Source: Taxawa tesnikishii (nom. ined.) (lineage: Eukaryota > Ascomycota > Dothideomycetes > Dothideales). From it: a stretch of 64,000 bases of DNA. Location of the stretch: NCBI GenBank assembly GCA_030247885.1, contig JAPDRO010000013.1:1-64000 (forward strand), written 5' to 3'. Position numbers and translations under genes: made by a program. Within the stretch, counting starts at the first letter, position 1. Every line of letters starts with the position of its first letter. This document shows, piece after piece, positions 11,201-22,931 of the stretch. A model generated the notes under the pieces. The model worked only from the letters and a program-made list of their open reading frames with translations, had not been told where the DNA came from and did no database searches.

Positions 11201-13741
11201 GTTCTTCTTGAATCCGCTGTCTGGTTTCTGCTGCTGTCATAGCACAGATGTCAATCATGTCCAGCGCGTCGTGCACTGCAGACAGAGGCATTGACTTCAT
11301 CGATTCGCTAAACGAGATTTTCTCGTTCCTCCAGTCTATCACTGGGTTGGCGTTCTTTAGCCATGGCAATCCTAGGACCACATCCGATCCCGGTGTGTCC
11401 GTGATGTCGAATCGAAGCTTCTCTCGGTGGCGTCCCATCGCAAGAGGTATCCTTCCCGTTTCTTGATCCACTACTCCGGAGTTATATTCCACGGGCTTCC
11501 CGTCGATCGCACATAGCGGAAACGGTTCTTTCTTCGCATACAGGGTCGTTCCTGTCTTTGCGGCAAACGTAGGGGTCATGAAGATCCCTGTGCATCCGGA
11601 GTCTATCAAGGCTCTCGCGGATTGACCGCATACCTTGATCCATACTCGAAAGTTGTTCGAGTATCTAGTCGAAGCGATTGTCTGTTGCTTTCCAAGTACT
11701 GATACTGGTCCGTATCTCGTGTCAGGCCATTGTTCGGGCTTCTTCGGCGACCTGGTGCCCGAAGAGCCTATCAGTTTTTGGTTCCTGCGCAATTCTTCGT
11801 AAGATCGCTGGGGCCTGATAGTACTGAAAGTCTTGTGGGTCAACCCGAGCATGAGGGTTGACCTTAGGGTCTCGCTTCTTGTATTCTTCTTGAATAGTCT
11901 TAACTCTGAGGCGGAGTTCTCTAGGGATGTAACCATTGTCCGGGGTTATGTATCCTCCTTGTTTAGTAAACAAGCTGCCTGGGGGACCTTCTCTTGAATA
12001 ATGTCTCGGTAGCTAAGCGAAACAGTTTCGGTAAGGGGTCCTCCTTCAATAGCATTTCGAATGCTTCTTTCCACTTCTTGTAGCCAATATCGGGCTACGT
12101 CTTGGCGTGCGTGTAAGATACAGAACGCGGTATCGTACGCTTCTCTTAGACGTTCCTGCTGACTTTGTTCCCTTAGGCTCGGTGTCGGGTGCCGAATAAT
12201 AAGCTGAGCGTATCGGTCATGGATTCCCGGCTCCGAATCGTCCGATGAATTGTTTGGATCGGTCGATTCATTTTCGGAGCTGTCCTCCGCGGACTCTTCT
12301 CCTGCGGACTCTTCTCCTGCGGACTCTAGTCCGGTGGACTTCAGTCCGGTGAGATGGTTTCCATTGAGAATGCGATTCCTCTCACTTCGGCCCGTTGGGG
12401 GCTTTCTGCAGGGATCGGGCCGTCGGGATTTTCTCCGACGCTTACTCCGTCGGATCCATCGGAGTCATCCAGGTACTGTAAAGTTCTTTCCCAAGACGCC
12501 CCTTGTTGTTGTCCCGCGTTGATCCTGGTTGCTGCGAACGTCTGGGAGTTGCGTGGTTTGCTAGGGAACCATCCTGACCCTTGCTTATCACTCAGATGGG
12601 TGCGGCACGAGTCATCATAGCAGGCTGTCCAAGTGAGGCTGTTATGATGGTCCCGGGCCTCAGTAGCGGCTATCTGTCGTGGGGTCCGGTTCTAGGGAGG
12701 TTCTGTTTGCGACTGCGACAGTCTCGCAGGAAATGTCCCTTCCTCCCGCATCCATAACAGGTTTTATCTCCCTTGTTTCCTTTGTTCTTGACGAAACCTT
12801 TCTGGGGCTTGTTGAACAGGGGTCTTCCTCTAGTGGCGTCGATCTCCATTGGCTGTGGTCCATAGTGCTCGCGAGTCTTCTGAGACTTCTTAGAGTGGAA
12901 GGGTACGTAACTTCCTTTCTTCTCTAACTGTCTTTCGTACTGACGGGTGTCAATACGAACTGCGAGTGTGTACATGGCTTCAAGATCGGTAGGGCGGTCG
13001 ATCTTGGCGATTTCATCCTTAACGGAGTCCTTCAGTCCTCGATAGAACTGAGCCAGGAGGGCATCGGTATCCCATTCGGTCCTAGTGGCCAAACGCTGGA
13101 ACTTGGCTAAGTACTCGGTAGCCGAAGCTCGTTGGCGTAGGTTCTGAATCTCTCTCTGCGTTCCGTTTTTCATCGATGTTCCCGAAGACCATGGTGAGCT
13201 TTTCCTGGAAAGTAGCGAAACTTTCGAAAAGAGCTCGGGTTGCCACATTTCGACTAGTTGGGGGACGCTCACGATACTCGGTGTAGTGAGGGTCAACCCA
13301 GTCGAAAGCTGGTCCTCGGAAGAACGTGATCATGAACATGATCTTGTCCATATCATTCTGAAAATAGGCACTGTTGAACTGAATGTACAGTCCAACTTGG
13401 GTCTTGAATGCCTTCAGCTTGGCACGAGTTCCATCGAAGGTATCCGGCATAGGGATCTTGAGAGTCCGGATAGTAGTAACTTCGCTAACCTGGGCAGGAG
13501 CCGGAACGGCTCTAGGCTGGCGGCCTGAGATGGATGGCGTTGGGCTTGTGACACGGTCCGTCATATTGCCAAGTTGATAGGTGAGTCCGGTATGGAGTGT
13601 TGGTCTAATTGGTTGACTATCTTCGGACTCGTAGTCGGAACTGTTGTTGGAACCAGAAGAGGATTCGTCGGATGACATACACTAGTCGGTGTATCGTCGT
13701 ACAATACTCAAAGCTCGGTACCCTAAGCGTGGTGCTCAAAG

Positions 13742-14072
13742 TGTAACAGGTTGACCTTAGGCTAGACAGGTAAGGTAGGGAGCAGTAGTATTGTAGGTAG
13801 GCAGGTATTGGAACTGTATAGCAAAAGGCAGTGATTGAACTTGCTACATGAGTTGAGCACGAAGCTCCTATCTAAGGTAGGGAAAGGTAACTATATACTC
13901 AAGGAGACTCGTGCCTCAAAAGCTTGATCAGTTGTGCTCAGTTGATTAGTAGTACTGAGCAGTACTGAGCAACTGAGCAACGTGCATGAATCCTGCTGCT
14001 CAGTCCAGCCAAGAACTCTTGGCTACTGAGCAGACTGCAGCTGTGGGGTTGTTGCCTGCACAGCCCGTAACA
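13742..14072 (-). repeat. 5' LTR of gypsy copy A
   Basis: 331 bp, looks identical to the LTR at 7295-7625. Target duplication TATAA follows at 14073. The interior beyond it does not begin with the TGG of an ordinary tRNA primer-binding site. Confidence 0.95.
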
Positions 14073-15594
14073 TATAACTACTTAACGTCGTTTACTACTT
14101 ACTATTAAAGCGCCTATATAGCGACGAGATCTTAGCCTTAGTACGTAGTTACATTTACTATATTATAAAAGAAACCTTTTTAACTACCTTTAAAGTAGCT
14201 TTTAAGAAGGCGTTTATATAGGAGAATATCTACGTAAAGTTTCGAGGCGCTAGGCTAGTTTTATATAACTTAGAGGCTATATTATCGAAGCTAGATATAA
14301 GGCTACGTACGCTAACGCTACCTATACTAAGTATAGTCGAATAGGAGGCGAAAATACTACGTAACGCTAGCGAAATAGAGGCGTAGTTAACGCTAATTCG
14401 AAATCGTATATAAAAACATTAGGAGTCTCTAGTAAGCTCTTTAGATAAGTAAATTAAGTAGCTAACTAAGGGCGCTTAGTAGATAGCGTATAAGATAGTA
14501 TTAATACGCGAAGAAATAGCGCGTCTATAAGACGTAATTAAGGTAGCTATAAAGTATAAGAGCCGCAAAAGGTAATACGTATAAATAGAGGAAACTCTAA
14601 TAGTAGGTAAGGTAGCTAATCTAGTTACTATTAAGGAAGGTAGTAGTAGTAATAACGGCGAGAAGGCTACGAAGAGAATACGCGTAAAGTAGCGTTACGA
14701 CTATTACGGCGAAACTAGGTATAACTCCCGTACTTATAAAGTAGAAATAGAGGATATAAAAGATAGTAACGTTTCTAAATAATTATATACTATTCTATAA
14801 ACTACTATAAAGTGTTATAGTATTACGTAATATTACTACGTAGGCGTTCTAGTTTCGTAAGGTAGCCGACTTACTTAGGTAGCTAACTTACTTATAAAAT
14901 ACGTTAGTAGTAAAATAAGTAAGTTAATTATATTCTCTATATAGAAAGTAATTACTTTTATAATTATATAGCTACTATAGCTATCTATAATTAATATTCT
15001 TTATATTATAGAGTCTTTTAACTATATTAAAGGCTCGAAGATAGTAGTTAGTTACTATAAACTATAACTATTAAACGTCTAGTTATTACTACTAGTCGAG
15101 AACTTTTAGTTTAAAGGTATATATATAAGTACTTATATAATATTAGTATATTTAGCCTTAAAGATAATTAAGGATAATATAGCTTTCTTAGTAGTATTTA
15201 TATACTCGATTATAGTTATTTATTTTTATTTACTTTTAATTTACTTTTAACTAGTTACTTTGCGTATATTAACTAATACTCTTAATATTTAACTTACTTT
15301 AACTATAAAGTTAGACTTATTTATATTATAGACGTACTTTAGAGAGTAGTTATACTATATAAATAGCTTTATTATTACGTTAAATTATCTCTTTATAATA
15401 TTATAACTTATTACGTTAAAGCGTATACTCTTAATTTAACGAGTCTAAATACTTACTATCTTAAGATAGTAAGTTTTAAAGTAGTCGAGTTACTTCTTAC
15501 TAATTAGTCGAGGAAAAGGTTATAAAGTCCTTAATAATTATACGCGTTTACGTTAAATTTCTTTAGCTATTTATATAATTAATATAAGCAAAGT

Positions 15595-15925
15595 TGTAAC
15601 AGGTTGACCTTAGGCTAGACAGGTAAGGTAGGGAGCAGTAGTATTGTAGGTAGGCAGGTATTGGAACTGTATAGCAAAAGGCAGTGATTGAACTTGCTAC
15701 ATGAGTTGAGCACGAAGCTCCTATCTAAGGTAGGGAAAGGTAACTATATACTCAAGGAGACTCGTGCCTCAAAAGCTTGATCAGTTGTGCTCAGTTGATT
15801 AGTAGTACTGAGCAGTACTGAGCAACTGAGCAACGTGCATGAATCCTGCTGCTCAGTCCAGCCAAGAACTCTTGGCTACTGAGCAGACTGCAGCTGTGGG
15901 GTTGTTGCCTGCACAGCCCGTAACA
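15595..15925 (-). repeat. 3' LTR of gypsy copy B
   Basis: 331 bp, matching the LTRs of copy A by eye. Preceded by the target duplication AAAGT. Confidence 0.95.
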
Positions 15926-16013
15926 CTATCCCCTTCTAGACTAGCTTCGTCTCGGAGCTTATGTTATAATCTAGGCAGTGTCCATACTTCAGTCGTCATG
16001 GCTTTTCTCCACG

Positions 16014-16580
16014 ATGCCCAAGTCAACACTTGACTCCAGCACTATCCGTCGTCGAAAACTTGCGGATTTTATCGAATCATTTGGCGACATCATGGTTAAA
16101 CCGTGCGCGACTTGCAAGAAGCACAAGAGGGTGTGTAAAGTACACGTCCGTTCTGGAAAATGCAGCGAGTGTCTGCGTCGTGGGCAACGGTGTGATCTCC
16201 GGGTCACACAGTCGGAGTGGGAGCGCCTAAAGAGTGAAAAGGCGAAACTCCGCAAAGGAATAAAGGAGGCCTACGAGGCGCAAGAGAAGGCTCGGGAAGA
16301 GTTGCGAGTTGCGTTCGCAAGGGAAATGCGGTTGCGTCAACAGATGGATCTGTTGGATAGGCGAGCAGAAGAGGCGATAGCGGTCGAGGAGGGAACAATT
16401 CGAGATTTGGAGGCGGCGGAGCAGCAAGAAGCTGAGGAGACCATCACCTTTGATAGTCCTTCCCGCGGGCTTGCTCTCAATCTTTCTCCTCAGACCTGGA
16501 GCGCGTTGGATGGGATGCCTGACTCCTTCTGGGACTTTCCCGATTCTGGCGGTATTGCCATAGAACCCTCAGGGAGTTGA
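16014..16580 (+). CDS. Antisense Zn2Cys6-like coiled-coil ORF inside gypsy copy B
   Basis: Translates to the same 188 residues as the ORF at 7715-8281, with the CX2CX6CX8CX2CX6C cluster followed by a charged coiled-coil-like segment. Start chosen at the ATG at 16014 rather than the in-frame GTG at 15978. It again overlaps the 3' end of pol by 104 bp (16477-16580), tail-to-tail. That it stays open in both copies of an element whose gag-pol is broken is notable, but the copies are too alike for this to prove selection. Confidence 0.75.
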   Translation: MPKSTLDSSTIRRRKLADFIESFGDIMVKPCATCKKHKRVCKVHVRSGKCSECLRRGQRCDLRVTQSEWERLKSEKAKLRKGIKEAYEAQEKAREELRVAFAREMRLRQQMDLLDRRAEEAIAVEEGTIRDLEAAEQQEAEETITFDSPSRGLALNLSPQTWSALDGMPDSFWDFPDSGGIAIEPSGS

Positions 16581-19500
16581 AGTGTTCCGTTGGTTCCCAG
16601 GTATTCTCGGTATCGTCATATCCTTTCCACTTGACGAGGTAGTGGCGCTTTCCTCTAATCAACTTGTCGTCTAGGATCCTTTCGATCTCATAATCGGCGT
16701 TCTGGCTTTCTGGATCGATACCAGGTGGTGTGTCTTGGATAGGCGTCTCGGTGTCGGCGGGTTCCAAGAGAGAAATGTGGAATACTGGGTGTATTCTCAT
16801 TCGAGCAGGTAACTCTAGCTCGTAATTGACAGGTCCTTTGACTTTTCGAATCCTGAATGGTCCGAGTTTCGTGTAGTCCAGCTTGTCGCTTGGTCGCTTA
16901 GTCTTGATGTTGCGTCGCAAAAGATAGACTTTATCCCCCTTTGAGAGTAGGTCCCCTAGCTCTCTTCGGTTGTAGTAGATGCTTGCTCGGGTGGATAAGA
17001 ACTTGATGTCTTTCTGTAATTCTGCATGTAGTTCTTGCAATTGTTCTACAGCGACTGTGGCTGCTTCGGCGATGAAGCCGAATTCTCGCGGTTCATGTCT
17101 GACTGTCGGTTCGAAACCATAATTCGCAAAGAAAGGTGAGACTGAAGTTGTCTCTGTTTTCGCACTGTTATATGCCAACTGTGCGACGGGTAATAGTCGT
17201 ACCCAGTTATCTTGCTGATAATTGATGTAGCAGCGAAGATACTGTTCTAGGGTCTGGTTGAGTCGTTCCGTCTGTCCATCCGTCTGTGGATGATACGATG
17301 TTGACAACTTGTGATTGATTCCAAGTTGTGTTGTGAGTGATTTCCAGAAGTTCGACTTAAGGAGTTTGTCTCTGTCCGAAATGATTTCCTTGGGCATAGC
17401 ATGATTTGCTACAATGTTTCGGAGGAATGTGTAAGCTAGGTCTTCGGTACTGGCTGTTTCCTTGTATGGCAGGAAATACGCATACTTGGTCAATCGGTCG
17501 GTTATTACCAGTATGGAGTCGTATTTCACCTTAGTGACGGGTTCCTCGGATAGTGGTAACTTCACTATCCAGTCTAATGCGATTGAAGTCCATGCGCCAG
17601 GTGGCGTAGTCGGAGACTTCATGAGTCCATAGGGTCTGTGTCTGTCATGCTTCGTTCGTCGACAGATGTCGCACTTTCGAATGAACTCCTCTACGTACTT
17701 CCGTATTCCGGGAAGTAGTAGGTTCGGGTGATCCGTTCAAGAGTTTTATCGATTCCTTGATGTCCATGGATTTGCGAACTGTGAAAGTTGTCCACGAGTT
17801 CTTGTCGACACTTGGTAGGTACGTATATAAGACCTTCAAACAGTAGAAGTCTGTTATATACCTGAAATCCCTGGTGATTCTCGGGATCACTCATGATTTC
17901 AGCCGCGATTGTGTCCTGTTCTAGTGCTTGACGCACTTTGTTTTCGAAGTCTCGATTCTCGATAGTCAGTGTGGCCGCAATGACGTGTCGATTGTATTCG
18001 AGATTTCCTTCGGTGTCTGTTCGTAGGATAGCCTGAATCGTCTTGGGCTTATCCTTGAGGTAATCAGTTCTTCGGCTCAAAGCATCGGCTTTAGCGTTTT
18101 CTGATCCTTTCCTGTAAATGATCTGAAAGTTGTATGAAGACAACTCCTCTGACCATCGAACTTGTCTTCTGTTCAGGCTCTTCGTAGTCGTGAAGTACAG
18201 AAGATTCTTGTGATCCGTGTATACCTTGACCTGGTGTTTCGGTCCTTCAAGGTATACCTTCCATTGTTTGAAAGCATCGACAATAGCGAGTAGCTCCTTG
18301 TCGTGTATCTCGTAGTTCAGTTCTGCGGGGCTGAACTTTCTGGAGTGAAACGCAATAGGGTGCAGGCGTCCTTGCTCGTCTGGTTGACTTAGGCATGCTC
18401 CGATAGCTGCATCGGATGCATCCGTTTCTACCGTGATTGGCTTTTCCGGATCGAACATGGCCAATACGGGTTGTGTCGTGAAGCGTTGCTTGAGTTCTTC
18501 AAAAGCGTCGTTCGCTTCCTTGGTCCATTCAAATCCTTGATCCTTCTTGGTCATGGATGTGAGGGGTGTCGTTATCCGGGAATATCCGTTGATAAACCGT
18601 CGATAGAAGTTGGCGAATCCTAGGAATGACTGGACTTCCTTGACTGAAGTTGGTGTGGGCCAACTTGTTACTGCGGTAACCTTAGATTGGTCCATCTTGA
18701 GTCCATTTCTAGTGATGATGTATCCCAGAAACTGTACTTCCTGTACATGAAATTCGCACTTCTTCGGTTTCAATCGTAGCCGAGCCTGTTGCAATGCTTT
18801 CAGCACTAGCCGAACGTGTTTTACGTGTTCCTCTTTGGTCTTCGAATAGACCAAAATGTCGTCTAGGTACACTGTAACAAACACATCGAGATGCTGTCGT
18901 AGTACGTTGTTGATGAAAGCTTGGAACGTAGCCGGAGCATTAGTCAATCCGAAAGGCATGACCAAATACTCGTAATGTCCAAATCGGGTTCGAAACGCGG
19001 TCTTCCACTCTTCTCCGTGTTTCATACGTATCCGGTTATAGGCTGCGGGTATGTCGAATTTCGTGAACCATTGGGCTCCTTGGAGTCGATCCTGGAGTTC
19101 CGAAATAAGTGGTAGCGGATAACTGTTCTTGATTGTGATGTTGTTCAGTCCTCGGTAGTCGACACAGAGTCGTAAACTACCGTCTGGCTTCGGTACGAAG
19201 AGAATAGGATATCCGGCGGGTGACTGTGATTCTCGGATAAATCCCTTCCGTAAGTTCTCTTCGAGGTATGTACGAAGCGCTTCAAGCTTCTCGGCCGATA
19301 GTGGATAGATCGCCTGTTTGGTGGGTTCTTTCCCTCCATAAGCTTGATTTCATGATCCCATGACTGGTGTTCAGGTAGTGCCTCCTGGTCACTTTCTTCC
19401 CTGAATAGTTCTTCGAACTCCTTGTATTCTGCAGGAATTGGAGTCGGTTCGGCGGCGCAAATCTCTTGCCTGCTCCATAGGATCTGTACGTTCTCGGGTT

Positions 19501-22039
19501 CTTCTTGAATCCGCTGTCTGGTTTCTGCTGCTGTCATAGCACAGATGTCAATCATGTCCAGCGCGTCGTGCACTGCAGACAGAGGCATTGACTTCATCGA
19601 TTCGCTAAACGAGATTTTCTCGTTCCTCCAGTCTATCACTGGGTTGGCGTTCTTTAGCCATGGCAATCCTAGGACCACATCCGATCCCGGTGTGTCCGTG
19701 ATGTCGAATCGAAGCTTCTCTCGGTGGCGTCCCATCGCAAGAGGTATCCTTCCCGTTTCTTGATCCACTACTCCGGAGTTATATTCCACGGGCTTCCCGT
19801 CGATCGCACATAGCGGAAACGGTTCTTTCTTCGCATACAGGGTCGTTCCTGTCTTTGCGGCAAACGTAGGGGTCATGAAGATCCCTGTGCATCCGGAGTC
19901 TATCAAGGCTCTCGCGGATTGACCGCATACCTTGATCCATACTCGAAAGTTGTTCGAGTATCTAGTCGAAGCGATTGTCTGTTGCTTTCCAAGTACTGAT
20001 ACTGGTCCGTATCTCGTGTCAGGCCATTGTTCGGGCTTCTTCGGCGACCTGGTGCCCGAAGAGCCTATCAGTTTTTTGGTTCCTGCGCAATTCTTCGTAA
20101 GATCGCTGGGGCCTGATAGTACTGAAAGTCTTGTGGGTCAACCCGAGCATGAGGGTTGACCTTAGGGTCTCGCTTCTTGTATTCTTCTTGAATAGTCTTA
20201 ACTCTGAGGCGGAGTTCTCTAGGGATGTAACCATTGTCCGGGGTTATGTATCCTCCTTGTTTAGTAAACAAGCTGCCTGGGGGACCTTCTCTTGAATAAT
20301 GTCTCGGTAGCTAAGCGAAACAGTTTCGGTAAGGGGTCCTCCTTCAATAGCATTTCGAATGCTTCTTTCCACTTCTTGTAGCCAATATCGGGCTACGTCT
20401 TGGCGTGCGTGTAAGATACAGAACGCGGTATCGTACGCTTCTCTTAGACGTTCCTGCTGACTTTGTTCCCTTAGGCTCGGTGTCGGGTGCCGAATAATAA
20501 GCTGAGCGTATCGGTCATGGATTCCCGGCTCCGAATCGTCCGATGAATTGTTTGGATCGGTCGATTCATTTTCGGAGCTGTCCTCCGCGGACTCTTCTCC
20601 TGCGGACTCTTCTCCTGCGGACTCTAGTCCGGTGGACTTCAGTCCGGTGAGATGGTTTCCATTGAGAATGCGATTCCTCTCACTTCGGCCCGTTGGGGGC
20701 TTTCTGCAGGGATCGGGCCGTCGGGATTTTCTCCGACGCTTACTCCGTCGGATCCATCGGAGTCATCCAGGTACTGTAAAGTTCTTTCCCAAGACGCCCC
20801 TTGTTGTTGTCCCGCGTTGATCCTGGTTGCTGCGAACGTCTGGGAGTTGCGTGGTTTGCTAGGGAACCATCCTGACCCTTGCTTATCACTCAGATGGGTG
20901 CGGCACGAGTCATCATAGCAGGCTGTCCAAGTGAGGCTGTTATGATGGTCCCGGGCCTCAGTAGCGGCTATCTGTCGTGGGGGTCCGGTTCTAGGGAGGT
21001 TCTGTTTGCGACTGCGACAGTCTCGCAGGAAATGTCCCTTCCTCCCGCATCCATAACAGGTTTTATCTCCCTTGTTTCCTTTGTTCTTGACGAAACCTTT
21101 CTGGGGCTTGTTGAACAGGGGTCTTCCTCTAGTGGCGTCGATCTCCATTGGCTGTGGTCCATAGTGCTCGCGAGTCTTCTGAGACTTCTTAGAGTGGAAG
21201 GGTACGTAACTTCCTTTCTTCTCTAACTGTCTTTCGTACTGACGGGTGTCAATACGAACTGCGAGTGTGTACATGGCTTCAAGATCGGTAGGGCGGTCGA
21301 TCTTGGCGATTTCATCCTTAACGGAGTCCTTCAGTCCTCGATAGAACTGAGCCAGGAGGGCATCGGTATCCCATTCGGTCCTAGTGGCCAAACGCTGGAA
21401 CTTGGCTAAGTACTCGGTAGCCGAAGCTCGTTGGCGTAGGTTCTGAATCTCTCTCTGCGTTCCGTTTTTCATCGATGTTCCCGAAGACCATGGTGAGCTT
21501 TTCCTGGAAAGTAGCGAAACTTTCGAAAAGAGCTCGGTTGCCACATTTCGACTAGTTGGGGGACGCTCACGATACTCGGTGTAGTGAGGGTCAACCCAGT
21601 CGAAAGCTGGTCCTCGGAAGAACGTGATCATGAACATGATCTTGTCCATATCATTCTGAAAATAGGCACTGTTGAACTGAATGTACAGTCCAACTTGGGT
21701 CTTGAATGCCTTCAGCTTGGCACGAGTTCCATCGAAGGTATCCGGCATAGGGATCTTGAGAGTCCGGATAGTAGTAACTTCGCTAACCTGGGCAGGAGCC
21801 GGAACGGCTCTAGGCTGGCGGCCTGAGATGGATGGCGTTGGGCTTGTGACACGGTCCGTCATATTGCCAAGTTGATAGGTGAGTCCGGTATGGAGTGTTG
21901 GTCTAATTGGTTGACTATCTTCGGACTCGTAGTCGGAACTGTTGTTGGAACCAGAAGAGGATTCGTCGGATGACATACACTAGTCGGTGTATCGTCGTAC
22001 AATACTCAAAGCTCGGTACCCTAAGCGTGGTGCTCAAAG

Positions 22040-22369
22040 TGTAACAGGTTGACCTTAGGCTAGACAGGTAAGGTAGGGAGCAGTAGTATTGTAGGTAGGC
22101 AGGTATTGGAACTGTATAGCAAAAGGCAGTGATTGAACTTGCTACATGAGTTGAGCACGAAGCTCCTATCTAAGGTAGGAAAGGTAACTATATACTCAAG
22201 GAGACTCGTGCCTCAAAAGCTTGATCAGTTGTGCTCAGTTGATTAGTAGTACTGAGCAGTACTGAGCAACTGAGCAACGTGCATGAATCCTGCTGCTCAG
22301 TCCAGCCAAGAACTCTTGGCTACTGAGCAGACTGCAGCTGTGGGGTTGTTGCCTGCACAGCCCGTAACA
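22040..22369 (-). repeat. 5' LTR of gypsy copy B
   Basis: 330 bp, otherwise the same sequence as 15595-15925. Followed by the target duplication AAAGT at 22370-22374. Confidence 0.95.
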
Positions 22370-22483
22370 AAAGTAAAGAAGCTAATATATATAAGATATA
22401 TAATCTATTAGACTAACGTCTTCTCTTTCGCGTTCGAAAGGATTTATTGCGATTTACGCGCTATTACGCGTAAAGTTCGTTTA

Positions 22484-22650
22484 TGTTACAAGATGACAGC
22501 CGCCTAGTCCGGATAGACAGTCATGTGACCTGTCAAGCCAAGCGGGGAATCTCTTTGTCTCCTAGCTGCCGTTATAGATAGCTCAATCAATCAACAAGTC
22601 ACGGTTGGTTCCACCACATGTTCGGTCATAGTTGAGCACTCAGTTCAACT
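22484..22650 (+). repeat. 5' LTR of copia element
   Basis: 167 bp starting TGTTACAAGATGACAGCC and ending CAGTTCAACT. Boundary fixed by the matching 3' copy and by the GTTTA duplication. Confidence 0.93.
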
Positions 22651-22664
22651 GGTTATGAGCCCGG
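22651..22664 (+). other. Copia primer-binding site, half-tRNA type
   Basis: GGTTATGAGCCCGG directly follows the 5' LTR. It is complementary to the anticodon arm expected of initiator tRNA-Met (CCGGGCTCATAACC), not to the tRNA 3' end. Copia-type elements are known to use a half-tRNA-iMet primer. The tRNA itself is not in the window. Confidence 0.7.
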
Positions 22665-22712
22665 GTTTGCAATAGCTTACCGCTTGATCAAGTGTGGTGC
22701 ATTTTGTGCTCA

Positions 22713-22931
22713 AAAGGGCTGCAACAGGCAGTAAGACTAGCACAATTGACACCTATGTTGGAAGGGCTGCTATAGGCAGTAAGACCAACACAATTCCTGT
22801 GTGTGGAAGGGCTGCTAGAAGCAGTAAGACCACCCACAGAAGTGTGCCAGTACTTGGAAGGGCTGCAAGGCAGTAAGACCAAGCACTGCAGGGCACAGCA
22901 ACTAGAAGGGCTGCAATAAGCAGTAAGACTA
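22713..22931 (+). repeat. Five interspersed direct repeats in the copia leader
   Basis: The block AAGGGCTGC (n) GGCAGTAAGAC or its variant recurs five times, starting near 22713, 22762, 22807, 22858 and 22905, about 45-50 bp apart, with unlike spacers. It lies in the untranslated leader between the primer site and the gag start. Confidence 0.85.

Larger units (their letters stand above)
7295..14072 (-). mobile_element. Ty3/gypsy chromovirus-type LTR retrotransposon, copy A
   Basis: Full-length element of 6778 bp with 331-bp LTRs that look identical and a 5-bp target duplication TATAA (7290-7294 and 14073-14077). Coding strand is minus. Parts in order: gag with a CCHC zinc knuckle (about 13678-12600), aspartic protease (near 11600), reverse transcriptase (about 10950-10350), RNase H (about 10150-9850), integrase with its HHCC zinc finger and core (about 9500-8750), and a C-terminal chromodomain (about 8440-8290). 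A purine tract AGAAGGGGGATAG abuts the 3' LTR. It is broken, with about five breaks, but looks young: identical LTRs and no RIP. It sits inside a RIP-mutated pogo element. An antisense ORF occupies its 3' end. Confidence 0.95.
6275..14904 (+). mobile_element. RIP-mutated pogo/Fot1-like DNA transposon, split by a gypsy element
   Basis: Terminal inverted repeats begin ACGTGTTTCACAAGTAAG at 6275 and, on the other strand, ACGTATTTTATAAGTAAG from 14904. TA dinucleotides flank both ends. Removing the gypsy insertion (7295-14072 plus its 5-bp target duplication) leaves 1847 bp, the size of the other pogo copies here. CpA and TpG are almost absent while CpG survives, the RIP signature. The plus-strand 3' end (about 14690-14780) reads as a decayed CCHC zinc knuckle, as in the C-terminus of many fungal pogo transposases. 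The TIR differs from the other copies, so this is a separate subfamily. Confidence 0.85.
15595..22369 (-). mobile_element. Ty3/gypsy chromovirus-type LTR retrotransposon, copy B
   Basis: 6775 bp, the same family as copy A and nearly identical along its length, with a 5-bp target duplication AAAGT (15590-15594 and 22370-22374). LTRs are 15595-15925 and 22040-22369. Coding strand is minus: gag (about 21976-20640), protease (near 19900), reverse transcriptase and RNase H (about 19250-18150), integrase (about 17800-17050), chromodomain (about 16740-16590). Broken, with about four breaks, but young: near-identical LTRs and no RIP. It carries the same antisense ORF as copy A. Confidence 0.95.

Noticed and set aside
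14905-15594. A complete pogo element directly right of the 6275-14904 copy
   Set aside because: The left TIR is missing and the sequence starts mid-element, so it is recorded as truncated.
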